Positions 29,749 through 40,048 of a stretch of DNA of 64,000 nucleotides are shown here, piece by piece (the stretch's first letter is position 1; each line of letters starts with the position of its first letter). This stretch comes from Buchnera aphidicola (Cinara curtihirsuta) (GTDB lineage: Bacteria; Pseudomonadota; Gammaproteobacteria; Enterobacterales; Enterobacteriaceae). A program made the translations under genes and the position numbers. The notes under the pieces are model-generated. The model was given only the letters and a program-made list of their open reading frames with translations. It made no database searches and was not told where the DNA came from. The stretch lies in the NCBI RefSeq assembly GCF_900698895.1, contig NZ_LR217700.1:124001-188000 (forward strand). Reading direction: 5' to 3'.

Positions 29749-32343
29749 ATGTTAAGTAAACTAATTAATAATTTTTTTCTTAGCCGAAATGAACGTGTTT
29801 TAAAAAAATTAAATGATCTTGTTATTAAAATAAATAGTTTAGAAAAAGATCTATTAAATTTATCAGATTATGAATTAAAAAAAAAAACACATGAATTTAA
29901 ATTACGATTAAAAAATGGTGATACAATAGATTCATTGCTTCCCGAAGCTTTTTCTGTAATTCGTGAGTCTAGTAAAAGAATTTTTGGTATGCGACATTTT
30001 GATGTACAAATCTTAGGGGGAATTATTCTACATAAAAAGTGTATTGCCGAAATGCGTACAGGAGAAGGAAAAACACTGACTGCTACATTACCCGCTTATT
30101 TAAATGCACTTTTAGGTAAAGGGGTACATATAGTTACAATGAATGATTATCTTGCAAAAAGAGATGCAAATAAAAATCGTATTTTATTTGAGTTTTTAGG
30201 TTTAAGCGTTGGTATAAATATTTCAGGTATGTCACAAGAAGAGAAAAAAAAAGCATATTTAGCTGATATTACATATGGTACGAATCATGAATATGGTTTT
30301 GATTATTTACGTGATAATATGATTTTTTGTAATACAGAGAAAGTTCAAAGAAAATTATATTTTGCTTTGGTTGATGAAGTTGATTCTATTTTAATTGATG
30401 AAGCTCGCACACCATTAGTAATTTCAGGATCTATAGAAAATAGTAGTTCTTTATATAATCATATTAATTCTCTTGTTATATATTTAACACCAAAAAATAA
30501 AAAAAATTGTAATAAAATTTGTAAAACAGGTGATTTTTATATAGATTATAAACAACGTCAAGTTTATTTAACTGAAATAGGACTGGTCAAGGTAGAAAAA
30601 TTATTAGTAAAACATAATTTTATATTAAAAAAAGAGTCATTATATTTATCTGAAAACATTTTTTTTATTCATCACGTGATTTTAGCATTAAAGGCACATT
30701 ATCTTTTTTTAAAAGATATAGATTATATTATTCAAAATAAAAAAATAATTATTGTTGACGAACATACCGGAAGACTTATGTCAAGTAGACGCTGGTCTGA
30801 TGGATTACATCAAGCAATAGAAGCAAAAGAAAATGTTTTTATACAAAATGATAATCAAACTTTAGCTACTATAACTTTACAAAATTATTTTCGTTTATAT
30901 GTTAAATTATCAGGAATGACTGGTACAGCTGCAACAGAAGCTGTTGAATTTAATTCAATTTATAAATTAGATACTGTAGTTATTCCAACAAATAAACCAA
31001 TGATTCGAAAAGATATGCCAGATTTAGTGTATCTTTCTAAACAAGATAAGATTAATGCAATTATTTCTGATATACGTAGTTGTGTTCGTCGAAAACAACC
31101 TGTATTAGTTGGAACAGTTTCTATTGAAAAATCTGAACAAATTTCTAAATTATTAAGTAAATTAAATATAAAACATAATGTTTTAAATGCTAAAATTCAT
31201 TCTCAAGAAGCTCTTATTATATCTAAAGCAGGAGAACCTGGAGCAGTTACCATCGCGACTAATATGGCTGGAAGAGGAACAGATATTGTATTAGGAGGTA
31301 TTTTAATAGATAATAGCAATGATAAAAGATATTTATTTAAAAAAAATAGTTTTATTTTAAAATTATGGAGAGATAAAAATAGATTAGTTGTTAAATCAGG
31401 AGGATTACATATTATTGGTACAGAAAGGCATGAATCTCGTAGGATTGATAATCAGTTAAGAGGGAGATCTGGAAGGCAAGGTGATCCAGGTTCATCAAGA
31501 TTCTATTTATCACTAGATGATTCTTTAATGCGTCTTTTTGCTTCAAAAAGTGTTATTCATTTTATGAAAACAATTGGTATGAAAGAAGGCCAATCTATTG
31601 AGCATCCTTGGTTAAGTAAGTCTATTGAACAAGCACAAAAAAAAGTAGAAAATCAAAATTTTGATTCTAGAAAACAATTATTAGAATATGATGATATTAT
31701 TAATGAACAACGTTCAGTCATATATAATGAAAGAAATAAATTAATTAACAAATCTAGTATTCATGATTATATTTTGTGTATTTTAAAAGATCGTATACAT
31801 TATTGTATTAAACAATATATTTCAGGAAATACAATTAACCTTGATAGTTTTTTTTCTTTAGAACAAGAATTAAAAAATAATTTTTATTTTATTAAATCAA
31901 TAAATAAGTTTTTAGAACATGATACTACTTTATATGAAAATGTTGATAAATTAATTGATTTAATTGTTACTACAATACAATTTAGTTATAATAATAATAC
32001 ATCTAGTGTTTTAAAAAAATACTCAAATATGATTGAAAAATCAGTAATGTTACAAATATTGGATATTTTTTGGACAGAACATTTAAATGCAGTAGATTCA
32101 TTAAGACAAAGTGTTTATTTAAGAGGGTATGCTCAACAAGATCCACAACAAGAATATAAAAGAGAATCATTTTTTATGTTTCAATCAATGTTAGAATCAA
32201 TAAAAAATAATGTAATTAAAACATTAATTAAAATTTTTTTTATAGACTTTGAAAAAGAGAAAAATATATATTTAAATTTTATTGATAATAAAGATTTTAA
32301 TTCATTTCATTTATTAATTAGAAAATCTATTGAGATTATATAA
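29749..32343 (+). CDS. secA: Preprotein translocase ATPase SecA
   Basis: Motor that drives preproteins through SecYEG. 864 residues (901 in E. coli). Walker [21 protein letters not shown] (about 102-121), [19 protein letters not shown] (Walker B, about 208-227), [22 protein letters not shown] (about 503-515) and [28 protein letters not shown] are intact. The protein ends shortly after the helical scaffold; the usual C-terminal linker and the CxCxSGxxxxxCH zinc tail that binds SecB are missing. GAG eight bases before the ATG is a weak ribosome site. Confidence 0.97.
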   Translation: MLSKLINNFFLSRNERVLKKLNDLVIKINSLEKDLLNLSDYELKKKTHEFKLRLKNGDTIDSLLPEAFSVIRESSKRIFGMRHFDVQILGGIILHKKCIAEMRTGEGKTLTATLPAYLNALLGKGVHIVTMNDYLAKRDANKNRILFEFLGLSVGINISGMSQEEKKKAYLADITYGTNHEYGFDYLRDNMIFCNTEKVQRKLYFALVDEVDSILIDEARTPLVISGSIENSSSLYNHINSLVIYLTPKNKKNCNKICKTGDFYIDYKQRQVYLTEIGLVKVEKLLVKHNFILKKESLYLSENIFFIHHVILALKAHYLFLKDIDYIIQNKKIIIVDEHTGRLMSSRRWSDGLHQAIEAKENVFIQNDNQTLATITLQNYFRLYVKLSGMTGTAATEAVEFNSIYKLDTVVIPTNKPMIRKDMPDLVYLSKQDKINAIISDIRSCVRRKQPVLVGTVSIEKSEQISKLLSKLNIKHNVLNAKIHSQEALIISKAGEPGAVTIATNMAGRGTDIVLGGILIDNSNDKRYLFKKNSFILKLWRDKNRLVVKSGGLHIIGTERHESRRIDNQLRGRSGRQGDPGSSRFYLSLDDSLMRLFASKSVIHFMKTIGMKEGQSIEHPWLSKSIEQAQKKVENQNFDSRKQLLEYDDIINEQRSVIYNERNKLINKSSIHDYILCILKDRIHYCIKQYISGNTINLDSFFSLEQELKNNFYFIKSINKFLEHDTTLYENVDKLIDLIVTTIQFSYNNNTSSVLKKYSNMIEKSVMLQILDIFWTEHLNAVDSLRQSVYLRGYAQQDPQQEYKRESFFMFQSMLESIKNNVIKTLIKIFFIDFEKEKNIYLNFIDNKDFNSFHLLIRKSIEII

Positions 32344-32623
32344 TTATAAAAAATATTTTTATTATTATCTAATATAATTAGATTACATTAATTATAATTT
32401 ATAAATTTATTTTTTATTTAAAAAATATTAAATAAACTGAATTATATAATAAAAATATTAGAAGTAAATTTTTTAATAGATTTAATAATTATTTTTTTTA
32501 TAAAATATATTTAATTATATATAATATATATTATATAAAATTTTTAAAATAAATAATTTGTATTTATAAAAAATTAAATTTTTTAAATGTCAAATATTTA
32601 ATACTTTTAAAGGTTAGAAAAGT

Positions 32624-35284
32624 ATGTCAAAAAATATTTTTAAAGATATTGATCCAACTGAAACTAAGGAATGGATAGATTCTATTAATGCAGTAATAAA
32701 AAGAGATGGTATTAACAGAGTTACTTTTTTAATAAATAAAATTTTAAAATTAAATATATTAAAAAATACTCATTTTTTAAAAAAAATGAATTTAGATTAC
32801 ATTAATACAATTCATGTAAATGATGAATATAAATATCCTGGCGATATTAAATTAGAAAAAAAAATTTGTTCAGTTATACGCTGGAATGCAATAATGATGG
32901 TTTTGCGTGCTTCTCGAAAAAATTTAGATTTAGGTGGACATATTTCTTCTTTTCAATCTTCTGCTATGATTTATGAAGTTTGTTTTAATCATTTTTTTCG
33001 TGCTCGTAATGATTATGATGGTGGTGATTTAGTTTATTTTCAAGGACATATATCTCCGGGTATTTATTCTAGAGCATTTGTAGAAGATCGCTTAACTGAA
33101 AAACAAATGGATAGTTTTAGACAAGAAACTGACGGGGGGGGATTGTCCTCCTATCCTCATCCTAAATTAATGCCAAATTTTTGGCAATTTCCAACTGTTT
33201 CTATGGGTTTAAGTGCTATATCAGCAATTTATCAAGCAAAATTTTTAAAATATTTAAATAATAGAAATTTAAAAAATACTTCAAAACAAACAGTTTATGT
33301 ATTTTTAGGTGATGGAGAAATGGATGAGCCAGAATCCAAAGGAGCTATTACTATAGCAGCTCGAGAAAAATTAGATAATTTAATTTTTGTTATTAATTGT
33401 AATTTACAACGTTTAGACGGACCTGTAAATGGTAATGGAAAAATTATTAATGAATTAAGTGATATTTTTTTTGGAGCTGGGTGGTATGTTATTAAAGTAA
33501 TTTGGGGTAGTAAATGGGATATCTTATTAGATAAAGATTATTCTGGTCATTTAAAAAAATTAATGAATGAAACTGTAGATGGAGATTATCAAACTTTTAA
33601 GTCAAAAAATGGTGCATATATTAGAAAACATTTTTTTGGTAAATACAAAGAAACAAAGAAATTAGTAGAGGATATGACGGATGATGATATTTGGAAGTTG
33701 AATAGAGGAGGACACGATTTTAAAAAAATATATTCTGCTTTTTGTTTAGCTAAATCTATAGTAGATAAACCAGTAGTTATTTTAGTGCATACAGTTAAAG
33801 GTTATGGTTTAGGTAATATTGCAGAAGGTAAAAATATTGCTCATCAAATAAAAAATTTAGATATTAAAGATATTTATCATTTAAAAAAACAATTAAATAT
33901 TAAATTAGATTCAATTTCTATAGAAAAATTATCATATATAAAATTTGCTTCTAATTCCCCAGAATTTTTATATATACATAAACAAAGAAAAAAGTTAAAA
34001 GGTTATCTTCCTATACGTTTAAAAAATTCTTCTGAATTATTAAATATTCCAAAGTTAAATGATTTTAATTCTCTACTAGAAAAACAAACAAGACCCATTT
34101 CTACTACAATTACTTTTGTTCGAATTTTAAATATTCTTTTAAAAAATATTGATTTAAAGAATAGAATTGTACCTATTATAGCAGATGAGGCACGTACATT
34201 TGGTATGGAGGGTTTATTTCGTCAAGTTGGTATATATAATTATAAAGGACAAAAATATACACCAGCTGATAAAGATCAAATTTTTTATTATAGGGAAGAT
34301 TCTAATGGTCAAATTTTGCAAGAAGGTATTAATGAATTAGGAGCTTGTGCCTCTTGGTTATCTGCTGCTACATCATATAGTACTAATAATTTTCCTATGA
34401 TACCTTTTTATATTTATTATTCTATGTTTGGTTTTCAAAGAATAGGAGATTTTTTGTGGTCATGCGGTGATCAACAAGCTAGAGGTTTTTTAATTGGAGC
34501 AACTTCAGGTAGAAGCACATTAAATGGAGAAGGTTTACAACATGCTGATGGACATAGTCATGTTTTATCTTTAACTATACCTAATTGTATTTCTTATGAT
34601 CCTACATATAGTTATGAATTAGCAATAATTATACAATCAGGTTTAAAGCGTATGTATGGAAAAAAACAAGAAAATATTTTTTATTATATTACTACAATGA
34701 ATGAAAATTATAAAATGCCGAAAATACCTAAAAATGTAAAAAAAGGTATCTGTAAAGGAATTTATAAATTAGAAAGATATAAAGGTAAAAAAGGTCATGT
34801 TCAATTACTAGGATCTGGATCTATTTTGCGTTGTGTTAGAAAAGCTGCTAAAATATTACTATTAGAATATCAAATTGGTTCTGATGTATATAGTGTAACT
34901 TCATTTACTGAAATTGCAAGAAATGGTCAAGATTGTGTGCGTTGGAATATGTTAAATCCACTAAAGAAAAAGAAAAAAACGTATATTTCTTCAATTATGA
35001 ATTTTTCTCCTGTTATTGCAGCTACTGATTATATGAAAATTTTTGCAGAACAAATTAGAGCATATATTCCTTCAAATATATTTCGGGTTTTAGGGTCAGA
35101 TGGATATGGCAGATCAGATAGTCGTGAGAAATTACGTAATTTTTTTGAAATTAATGAATCTTTTATTGTTATTGCAGCATTAGATGCTTTGATTGAACAA
35201 GGAAATGTAGATTCAATGATACTTGATCAAGCTTTAAGTAAATTAAATATTGTTTCAAATAAACTTAATCCACGTTTAGCATAA
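32624..35284 (+). CDS. aceE: Pyruvate dehydrogenase E1 component
   Basis: Thiamine-diphosphate enzyme that decarboxylates pyruvate and acetylates the lipoyl arm of AceF. 886 residues (887 in E. coli), colinear and highly conserved end to end, including the terminal NPRLA. The ThDP motif runs from FLGDGEMDEPESKGAI (about 228-243) to NCNLQRLDGPVNGNG. DEARTFGMEGLFRQVGIY and GEGLQHADGHSHV are intact. An unusual G8 tract (33134-33141) encodes the glycines of DGGGLSSYPHP. AAAGGTTAG precedes the ATG. First gene of aceEF-lpd; pdhR is absent upstream. Confidence 0.98.
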   Translation: MSKNIFKDIDPTETKEWIDSINAVIKRDGINRVTFLINKILKLNILKNTHFLKKMNLDYINTIHVNDEYKYPGDIKLEKKICSVIRWNAIMMVLRASRKNLDLGGHISSFQSSAMIYEVCFNHFFRARNDYDGGDLVYFQGHISPGIYSRAFVEDRLTEKQMDSFRQETDGGGLSSYPHPKLMPNFWQFPTVSMGLSAISAIYQAKFLKYLNNRNLKNTSKQTVYVFLGDGEMDEPESKGAITIAAREKLDNLIFVINCNLQRLDGPVNGNGKIINELSDIFFGAGWYVIKVIWGSKWDILLDKDYSGHLKKLMNETVDGDYQTFKSKNGAYIRKHFFGKYKETKKLVEDMTDDDIWKLNRGGHDFKKIYSAFCLAKSIVDKPVVILVHTVKGYGLGNIAEGKNIAHQIKNLDIKDIYHLKKQLNIKLDSISIEKLSYIKFASNSPEFLYIHKQRKKLKGYLPIRLKNSSELLNIPKLNDFNSLLEKQTRPISTTITFVRILNILLKNIDLKNRIVPIIADEARTFGMEGLFRQVGIYNYKGQKYTPADKDQIFYYREDSNGQILQEGINELGACASWLSAATSYSTNNFPMIPFYIYYSMFGFQRIGDFLWSCGDQQARGFLIGATSGRSTLNGEGLQHADGHSHVLSLTIPNCISYDPTYSYELAIIIQSGLKRMYGKKQENIFYYITTMNENYKMPKIPKNVKKGICKGIYKLERYKGKKGHVQLLGSGSILRCVRKAAKILLLEYQIGSDVYSVTSFTEIARNGQDCVRWNMLNPLKKKKKTYISSIMNFSPVIAATDYMKIFAEQIRAYIPSNIFRVLGSDGYGRSDSREKLRNFFEINESFIVIAALDALIEQGNVDSMILDQALSKLNIVSNKLNPRLA

Positions 35285-35296
35285 AGAGGTGATATA

Positions 35297-36541
35297 GTGG
35301 ACATAGAAGTTTGTGTTCCTGATATTGGGGTAGATTGTGTTGAAGTAGTTGAGATTTTTGTTAAAAAGGGAGAAGCGGTAGAAAAAGAAAGTAGTCTTAT
35401 TTCTGTAGAGGGTCATAAATCTGTTTTAGAAATACCCTCTCCTTCTTCTGGAGTTATTAAGAAAATATTTGTTAAAGTAGGAGAGAAATTATTAATTAAT
35501 CAATTAATTTTAGTTTTAGATAGTTTTAATCAAAGTAATATTTTAAAAGAAAATAATACAAGTAAATTTAAAAGAGATAGTTCAGATACTTTTGATTTAT
35601 TAAAAAATAATGAATTATTAAATTTAAAAAATAATGATAATAAATCTATTAAATATACTTCTGCTTCTCCGAATATTCGTCGTTTTGCAAGAGAATTGAA
35701 TATAAATTTATCACATATTAAAGGTAGTGGAAGAAAAGGTAGAATTATTTTGGAGGATCTACATAAATATAATTTATTAAAAAATAACAGCTTTCAAAAT
35801 AAGAGTAATATTGAAAAAAATTTTGTAAATAATATAAATAATCAAAATAAACATGAAAATTTAACATCCATTCAAAGAATGTCTGGAAATAATTTATTAA
35901 ATAACTGGAAAAATATTCCGCATGTTACTCAATTTGATGAAGCAGATATTACTGATCTGGAAAATTTTAGAAAATTATATAATTCTCATGTTTCTCAGAA
36001 AAGTATTTATAAAAAAATTTCACTTTTATCTTTTTTAGTTAAATCTGTTACATATGCTTTAATAAAATACCCGAGATTAAATAGTATTTTAGACGCTAGT
36101 AAAAAAAGTATTATTTTAAAAAAAGATATTAATATTGGTATAGCTGTAGATACAAAGGATGGTTTATTGGTTCCGGTTTTAAAAAATTTAAAATATAAAA
36201 GTATTAGTGAAATATCTATTGATATAAATAATATTGTAAAAAAAGCTAAAAATAATCAATTAAAAATTTCTGAAATGAGTGAGGGGAGTTTTACTATTTC
36301 AAGTTTAGGAGGAATTGGTGGTACTGGTTTTACTCCTATAATTAATGCTCCTGAGGTGGGAATACTTGGTATTTCTAAAGCTGTTTTAAAACCAATATGG
36401 AATAAAAAAAAATTTTATCCTCGTTTAATGCTTCCTTTTTCTTTATCGTATGATCATCGTGTAATTGATGGCGCAGAAGGTGTTTATTTTACAACTTTTT
36501 TAGGTTATATTTTATCTGATATTAGAAATTTATTAATTTAG
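35297..36541 (+). CDS. aceF: Pyruvate dehydrogenase E2 (dihydrolipoyl acetyltransferase)
   Basis: Core of the pyruvate dehydrogenase complex; transfers acetyl groups to CoA. 414 residues with one lipoyl domain (about 1-75, lipoyl Lys in VEGHKSVLEIPSP), an Asn/Lys-rich linker, an E1/E3-binding domain (SASPNIRRFARELNINLSHI, about 115-150) and the catalytic domain (about 190-414) with the active site YDHRVIDGAEG near the end. E. coli AceF has three lipoyl domains, so two are missing here. Starts at GTG 35297, twelve bases after aceE, with AAAGAGGTGA upstream. Confidence 0.97.
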   Translation: MDIEVCVPDIGVDCVEVVEIFVKKGEAVEKESSLISVEGHKSVLEIPSPSSGVIKKIFVKVGEKLLINQLILVLDSFNQSNILKENNTSKFKRDSSDTFDLLKNNELLNLKNNDNKSIKYTSASPNIRRFARELNINLSHIKGSGRKGRIILEDLHKYNLLKNNSFQNKSNIEKNFVNNINNQNKHENLTSIQRMSGNNLLNNWKNIPHVTQFDEADITDLENFRKLYNSHVSQKSIYKKISLLSFLVKSVTYALIKYPRLNSILDASKKSIILKKDINIGIAVDTKDGLLVPVLKNLKYKSISEISIDINNIVKKAKNNQLKISEMSEGSFTISSLGGIGGTGFTPIINAPEVGILGISKAVLKPIWNKKKFYPRLMLPFSLSYDHRVIDGAEGVYFTTFLGYILSDIRNLLI

Positions 36542-36628
36542 TTTAGAAATTATATTAATTTTTGTTTTTTAATGTAAATTTTATTTATATTAAAAAAATT
36601 TATTTTTTATTAACAGAAGAGTATTTTT

Positions 36629-38047
36629 ATGAAAAAAAAAATTTGTGTTAATGTAGCAGTAATTGGTGGTGGACCTGCTGGATATTCTGCTTCTTTTCGA
36701 TGTTCTGATTTAGGGTTATCTACTATAATTATAGAAAAATATGGAATTTTAGGTGGAACCTGTTTAAATGTAGGTTGTATTCCATCAAAATCATTATTGC
36801 ATTTAACTAATTTAATAAAAGAAATAAAAGAATTTTCTAAATATGGTATTAACATAGGTAATGATAATCCATTAGATATATCTCAAATTATGAAATGGAA
36901 GAATAATATTATTTTTAAATTAAATTCGGGCTTAGAAAGCATGGCTAAATATAGAAAAGTAGATATATTGCCTGGAATTGCAAATTTTTTAAGTAAAAAT
37001 GAATTAGAAGTTGTATATAATAATTCTATTTATAATATTCAATTTGATTATGCAGTTATTGCTTCAGGATCTAGTCCAATAAAATTGAAAAATATAGATT
37101 ATAAAGATGAACGTATTTGGAATTCTACTCAAGCTTTAAATTTTAAAACAATTCCTAAAAATTTATTAATTATTGGGTCGGGAATTATTGGTTTAGAAAT
37201 GGCTTCTATTTTTAGTTCTTTTGGATCTAAGGTAGATTTAATTGATAATTCTGAAAGATTTTTTCCTATGATTGATCAAGATATGAGTGATATATTTCTT
37301 CAGTATACAAAAAAATATTTTAATATATATTTAAATACTTCGTTAATTAAGCTAAATTCTAATATAGATGGTATTACTATAAATACTAAAAAAAAAAATA
37401 ATTTATTGATTAATAAAATATACGATAATGTATTAATCTCAATAGGTAGAAAAGCTAATACGAGTTGTTTAAATTTATCTTCTATTGGAGTTAAAACAAA
37501 TAATTTAGGTTTTATTATAGTAGATAATCAGATGCGAACAAATATATCAAATATTTTTGCTATTGGTGATGTTTCAGGTCCTCCTATGCTTGCACATAAA
37601 GGAATACATGAAGCACATATAGTAGCTGAAGTCATTTCAGGTAAAAAATATTTTTTTGATCCTAAAGTTATCCCGTCTGTTGCTTATTGTGATCCTGAAA
37701 TTTCCTGGACTGGAATTATGGAAGAAGAGGCAAATTTACAAAGAATTAATTGTCGATCAGCTATTGTGCCTTGGAAATTTTCTGGTAAAGCAATAAGTTC
37801 TAATTGTTCTGATAATGGTATTACAAAGTTAATTATTGACTCTGATAGTAATAGAATTATAGGAGGAATAATTATTGGTAGAAATGCTGGAGAATTATTA
37901 TCTGAAATTAGTTTATCTATTGAAATGGGATGTGATATAGAAGACTTAGCTTTAACTATTCATTCTCATCCCACATTATCTGAATCTATTAATATAGCTG
38001 CTCAATTATTTAATGGTACAGCAACAGATATGATAAATAAAAAATAA
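36629..38047 (+). CDS. lpd: Dihydrolipoyl dehydrogenase (E3)
   Basis: FAD enzyme that reoxidises dihydrolipoyl groups with NAD+, for the pyruvate and other 2-oxo acid dehydrogenases and glycine cleavage. 472 residues (474 in E. coli). Motifs: VAVIGGGPAGYSASFR (FAD), GGTCLNVGCIPSKSLLH with the redox-active cysteine pair (about 44-60), LLIIGSGIIGLEMASIF (NAD), NIFAIGDVSGPPMLAHKG, and the catalytic HSHPTLSES near the end. AGAAGAG precedes the ATG. Third gene of the aceEF-lpd unit, closed by hairpins at 38158-38222. Confidence 0.98.
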   Translation: MKKKICVNVAVIGGGPAGYSASFRCSDLGLSTIIIEKYGILGGTCLNVGCIPSKSLLHLTNLIKEIKEFSKYGINIGNDNPLDISQIMKWKNNIIFKLNSGLESMAKYRKVDILPGIANFLSKNELEVVYNNSIYNIQFDYAVIASGSSPIKLKNIDYKDERIWNSTQALNFKTIPKNLLIIGSGIIGLEMASIFSSFGSKVDLIDNSERFFPMIDQDMSDIFLQYTKKYFNIYLNTSLIKLNSNIDGITINTKKKNNLLINKIYDNVLISIGRKANTSCLNLSSIGVKTNNLGFIIVDNQMRTNISNIFAIGDVSGPPMLAHKGIHEAHIVAEVISGKKYFFDPKVIPSVAYCDPEISWTGIMEEEANLQRINCRSAIVPWKFSGKAISSNCSDNGITKLIIDSDSNRIIGGIIIGRNAGELLSEISLSIEMGCDIEDLALTIHSHPTLSESINIAAQLFNGTATDMINKK

Positions 38048-38157
38048 ATATTAATTTTATTAATTTAAAATATAAATAAATTTAATACTTAAATAATAAA
38101 AATAGATATATGTAATTTATTGAACTTTTATGTTATTTTTTTTGTGATATTTAATTT

Positions 38158-38178
38158 TTCTCTATTTTTATTAGAGAA
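38158..38178 (+). terminator. First hairpin after lpd
   Basis: Inverted repeat TTCTCTA (38158-38164) and TAGAGAA (38172-38178) with a 7-base loop, about 110 bases past the lpd stop and followed by TAATTTCTTTTCT. It may work together with the GC-richer hairpin 20 bases further on. Confidence 0.45.
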
Positions 38179-38199
38179 TAATTTCTTTTCTATTTTTAA

Positions 38200-38222
38200 A
38201 GAGCAGGTTATTTTCCTGCTCT
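38200..38222. terminator. Terminator between convergent lpd and erpA
   Basis: 8-bp stem AGAGCAGG (38200-38207) and CCTGCTCT (38215-38222) with loop TTATTTT. The stem has five G/C pairs, striking in this background. Preceded by TTTTTAAA, which as the minus strand would give a T-poor but A/U-rich tail. Placement between two convergent genes suggests use from both sides. Confidence 0.7.
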
Positions 38223-38311
38223 ACTTTAGTGGTTGGATTAAATAAAATATGTATTTTTTTAAGTATATAGTTTATTTTTTAGATAAATGTAATATTTGTT
38301 TTTATAAACTT

Positions 38312-38647
38312 TTATATGCTAAATGATAATCCGCATCCACAGGTTGTTTGAGCGTTTGGGTTAATAACTATGAATTTTGATCCTTCTAAATTTTCTATAT
38401 AATCTATTTCTCCGCCATTTAAATATTGAAAACTAATTGGATCAATAATAATTTCTATACCAGATGTTACAATGTGTATATCATCATTTTTAATAAATTT
38501 TTCTAATTCAAATCCATATTGAAAACCACTACATCCACCTCCAGTTATATATATACGTAATTTTAGTTGTAAATTTTTTTTTATGACTAAAAGTTTTTTA
38601 ATTCTGTTTATAGCTTTAACTGTTATATTTAATGGGTATATTGACAT
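38312..38647 (-). CDS. erpA: Iron-sulfur cluster insertion protein ErpA
   Basis: A-type carrier that delivers [4Fe-4S]/[2Fe-2S] clusters to apoproteins. 111 residues (114 in E. coli). The three cluster-binding cysteines are visible: one in [14 protein letters not shown] (about residue 39) and two in the terminal [11 protein letters not shown]. Complex I, whose subunits are encoded at the start of this window, needs such clusters. A single gene on the minus strand, convergent with lpd. YadR is its older name in Buchnera annotations. Confidence 0.95.
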   Translation of the reverse strand: MSIYPLNITVKAINRIKKLLVIKKNLQLKLRIYITGGGCSGFQYGFELEKFIKNDDIHIVTSGIEIIIDPISFQYLNGGEIDYIENLEGSKFIVINPNAQTTCGCGLSFSI

Positions 38648-38845
38648 TTTTATATAAACTCTATTTTTACTAATTTATCAAAAAATTTTTAAATAAAAAA
38701 TTTAATTAATATTATTAAAAATAATTTTTACTTTTTAAATATTATTAAGAATAATTTATTAATAAAATTATAGTTAATAATTTATATATAATTTTTTATA
38801 TTATATTGTTTTGATATATTTTTTTATTAAAAATACTTTGTATAT

Positions 38846-39991
38846 TTAATTTTTTTTTCTCAAAAATGCAGGAATATCTAAAAAATTTTTTTCATATTTT
38901 TTCATTGGTGTTACATCATGTAATGTATTTTTTTTTATGTTTTTTGTAACTCTATTTCTTTGTATTGATTGATTTCTATAGTCAACTAGCAATTCTTTAG
39001 AAGATTTATTTCTCATGAAAGATATTTCGGAACGTTTTTCCATTCCTATTCCGGTAGCTACTACTGTCACTCGTAAAGAATGATCCATTTGTGGATCTAA
39101 TGATGTTCCAATAACAACAGTAGCATTATCAGAAGAAAACGCTCTAATAGTATTTCCTACAGTTTCAAATTCATCTAATCTTAAATCAAAACCTGCTGTA
39201 ATATTTACCAATACTCCTCTAGCTCCTGAAAGATCAATATCTTCTAATAAAGGGCTTGATATAGCTATTTCAGATGCTTCTTCTGCTCTATTTTCACCCG
39301 AAGCAGATCCTGTTCCCATCATGGCATATCCCATTTCTGACATAACAGTTCTTACATCTGCAAAATCTACATTCATTAAACCCGGTCTAGTAATAAGTTC
39401 TGCTATTCCTTGTACTGCACCTTTTAGTACATCATTTGCAGCCCCGAAAGCATCTAATAATGATATCCCTCGTGTTAATACTTTTAATAATTTATCATTT
39501 GGAATTGTAATTAAAGAATCAACATATTTTGATAGTTCATTTAATCCTTGTTCAGCAAAATTCATTCTTTTTTTACCTTCAAAACTAAAAGGTTTAGTTA
39601 CTACAGCTACAGTTAATATTCCTAATTCTTTAGCTACTTCAGCTACTACTGGAGCGGCTCCTGTTCCTGTTCCCCCCCCCATACCAGCTGCTATAAATAC
39701 CATATCTGCTCCATCTAATGCAGATTTTAATGTTTCCTTGTCCTCTTCAGCAGAATTTTTTCCTACATCTGGATTTGCTCCAGCTCCTAGTCCTTTAGTT
39801 ATATTATTTCCAATTTGTATTGTTTGTCCTACTGCTATTTTTCTTAATGCTTGTGCATCTGTATTTATAGCAAAGAATTCAACACCTTCTATTTTTTCAC
39901 GAACCATATGTTCAACTGCATTACTTCCTCCTCCACCAACGCCAATAACTTTAATAACTGCATCATTACTTAATTCAGAAGGTTCAAACAT
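38846..39991 (-). CDS. ftsZ: Cell division protein FtsZ
   Basis: Tubulin-like GTPase that forms the division ring. I start at the ATG at 39991 ([20 protein letters not shown], as in E. coli) rather than the ATG four codons upstream, because that upstream codon lies inside the GGAG ribosome site six bases ahead. 381 residues (383 in E. coli). Nucleotide-binding [15 protein letters not shown], signature [10 protein letters not shown] (about 103-112) and the catalytic T7 loop FADVRTVM are intact. The C-terminal peptide [10 protein letters not shown] for FtsA binding is kept although the linker has shrunk. Downstream of ftsA. Confidence 0.98.
   Translation of the reverse strand: MFEPSELSNDAVIKVIGVGGGGSNAVEHMVREKIEGVEFFAINTDAQALRKIAVGQTIQIGNNITKGLGAGANPDVGKNSAEEDKETLKSALDGADMVFIAAGMGGGTGTGAAPVVAEVAKELGILTVAVVTKPFSFEGKKRMNFAEQGLNELSKYVDSLITIPNDKLLKVLTRGISLLDAFGAANDVLKGAVQGIAELITRPGLMNVDFADVRTVMSEMGYAMMGTGSASGENRAEEASEIAISSPLLEDIDLSGARGVLVNITAGFDLRLDEFETVGNTIRAFSSDNATVVIGTSLDPQMDHSLRVTVVATGIGMEKRSEISFMRNKSSKELLVDYRNQSIQRNRVTKNIKKNTLHDVTPMKKYEKNFLDIPAFLRKKN
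39672..39680 (-). repeat. ftsZ: G9 homopolymer inside ftsZ
   Basis: Nine C on the plus strand, G9 in the gene, encoding the end of Met and the three glycines of the tubulin signature GGGTGTG (codons ATG GGG GGG GGA). GGG codons are otherwise rare in this AT-rich window. Confidence 0.85.
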
Positions 39992-40048
39992 AAAAAACTC
40001 CATAAAATAGAAATAATTATAATCATAATATTATTGATTAATATGTAA

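Noticed and set aside
39321-40010. 229-codon plus-strand open frame opposite ftsZ
   Set aside because: It is the antisense of the highly conserved ftsZ, rich in Ser, Ala and Pro, matches no family I know and has no ribosome site.
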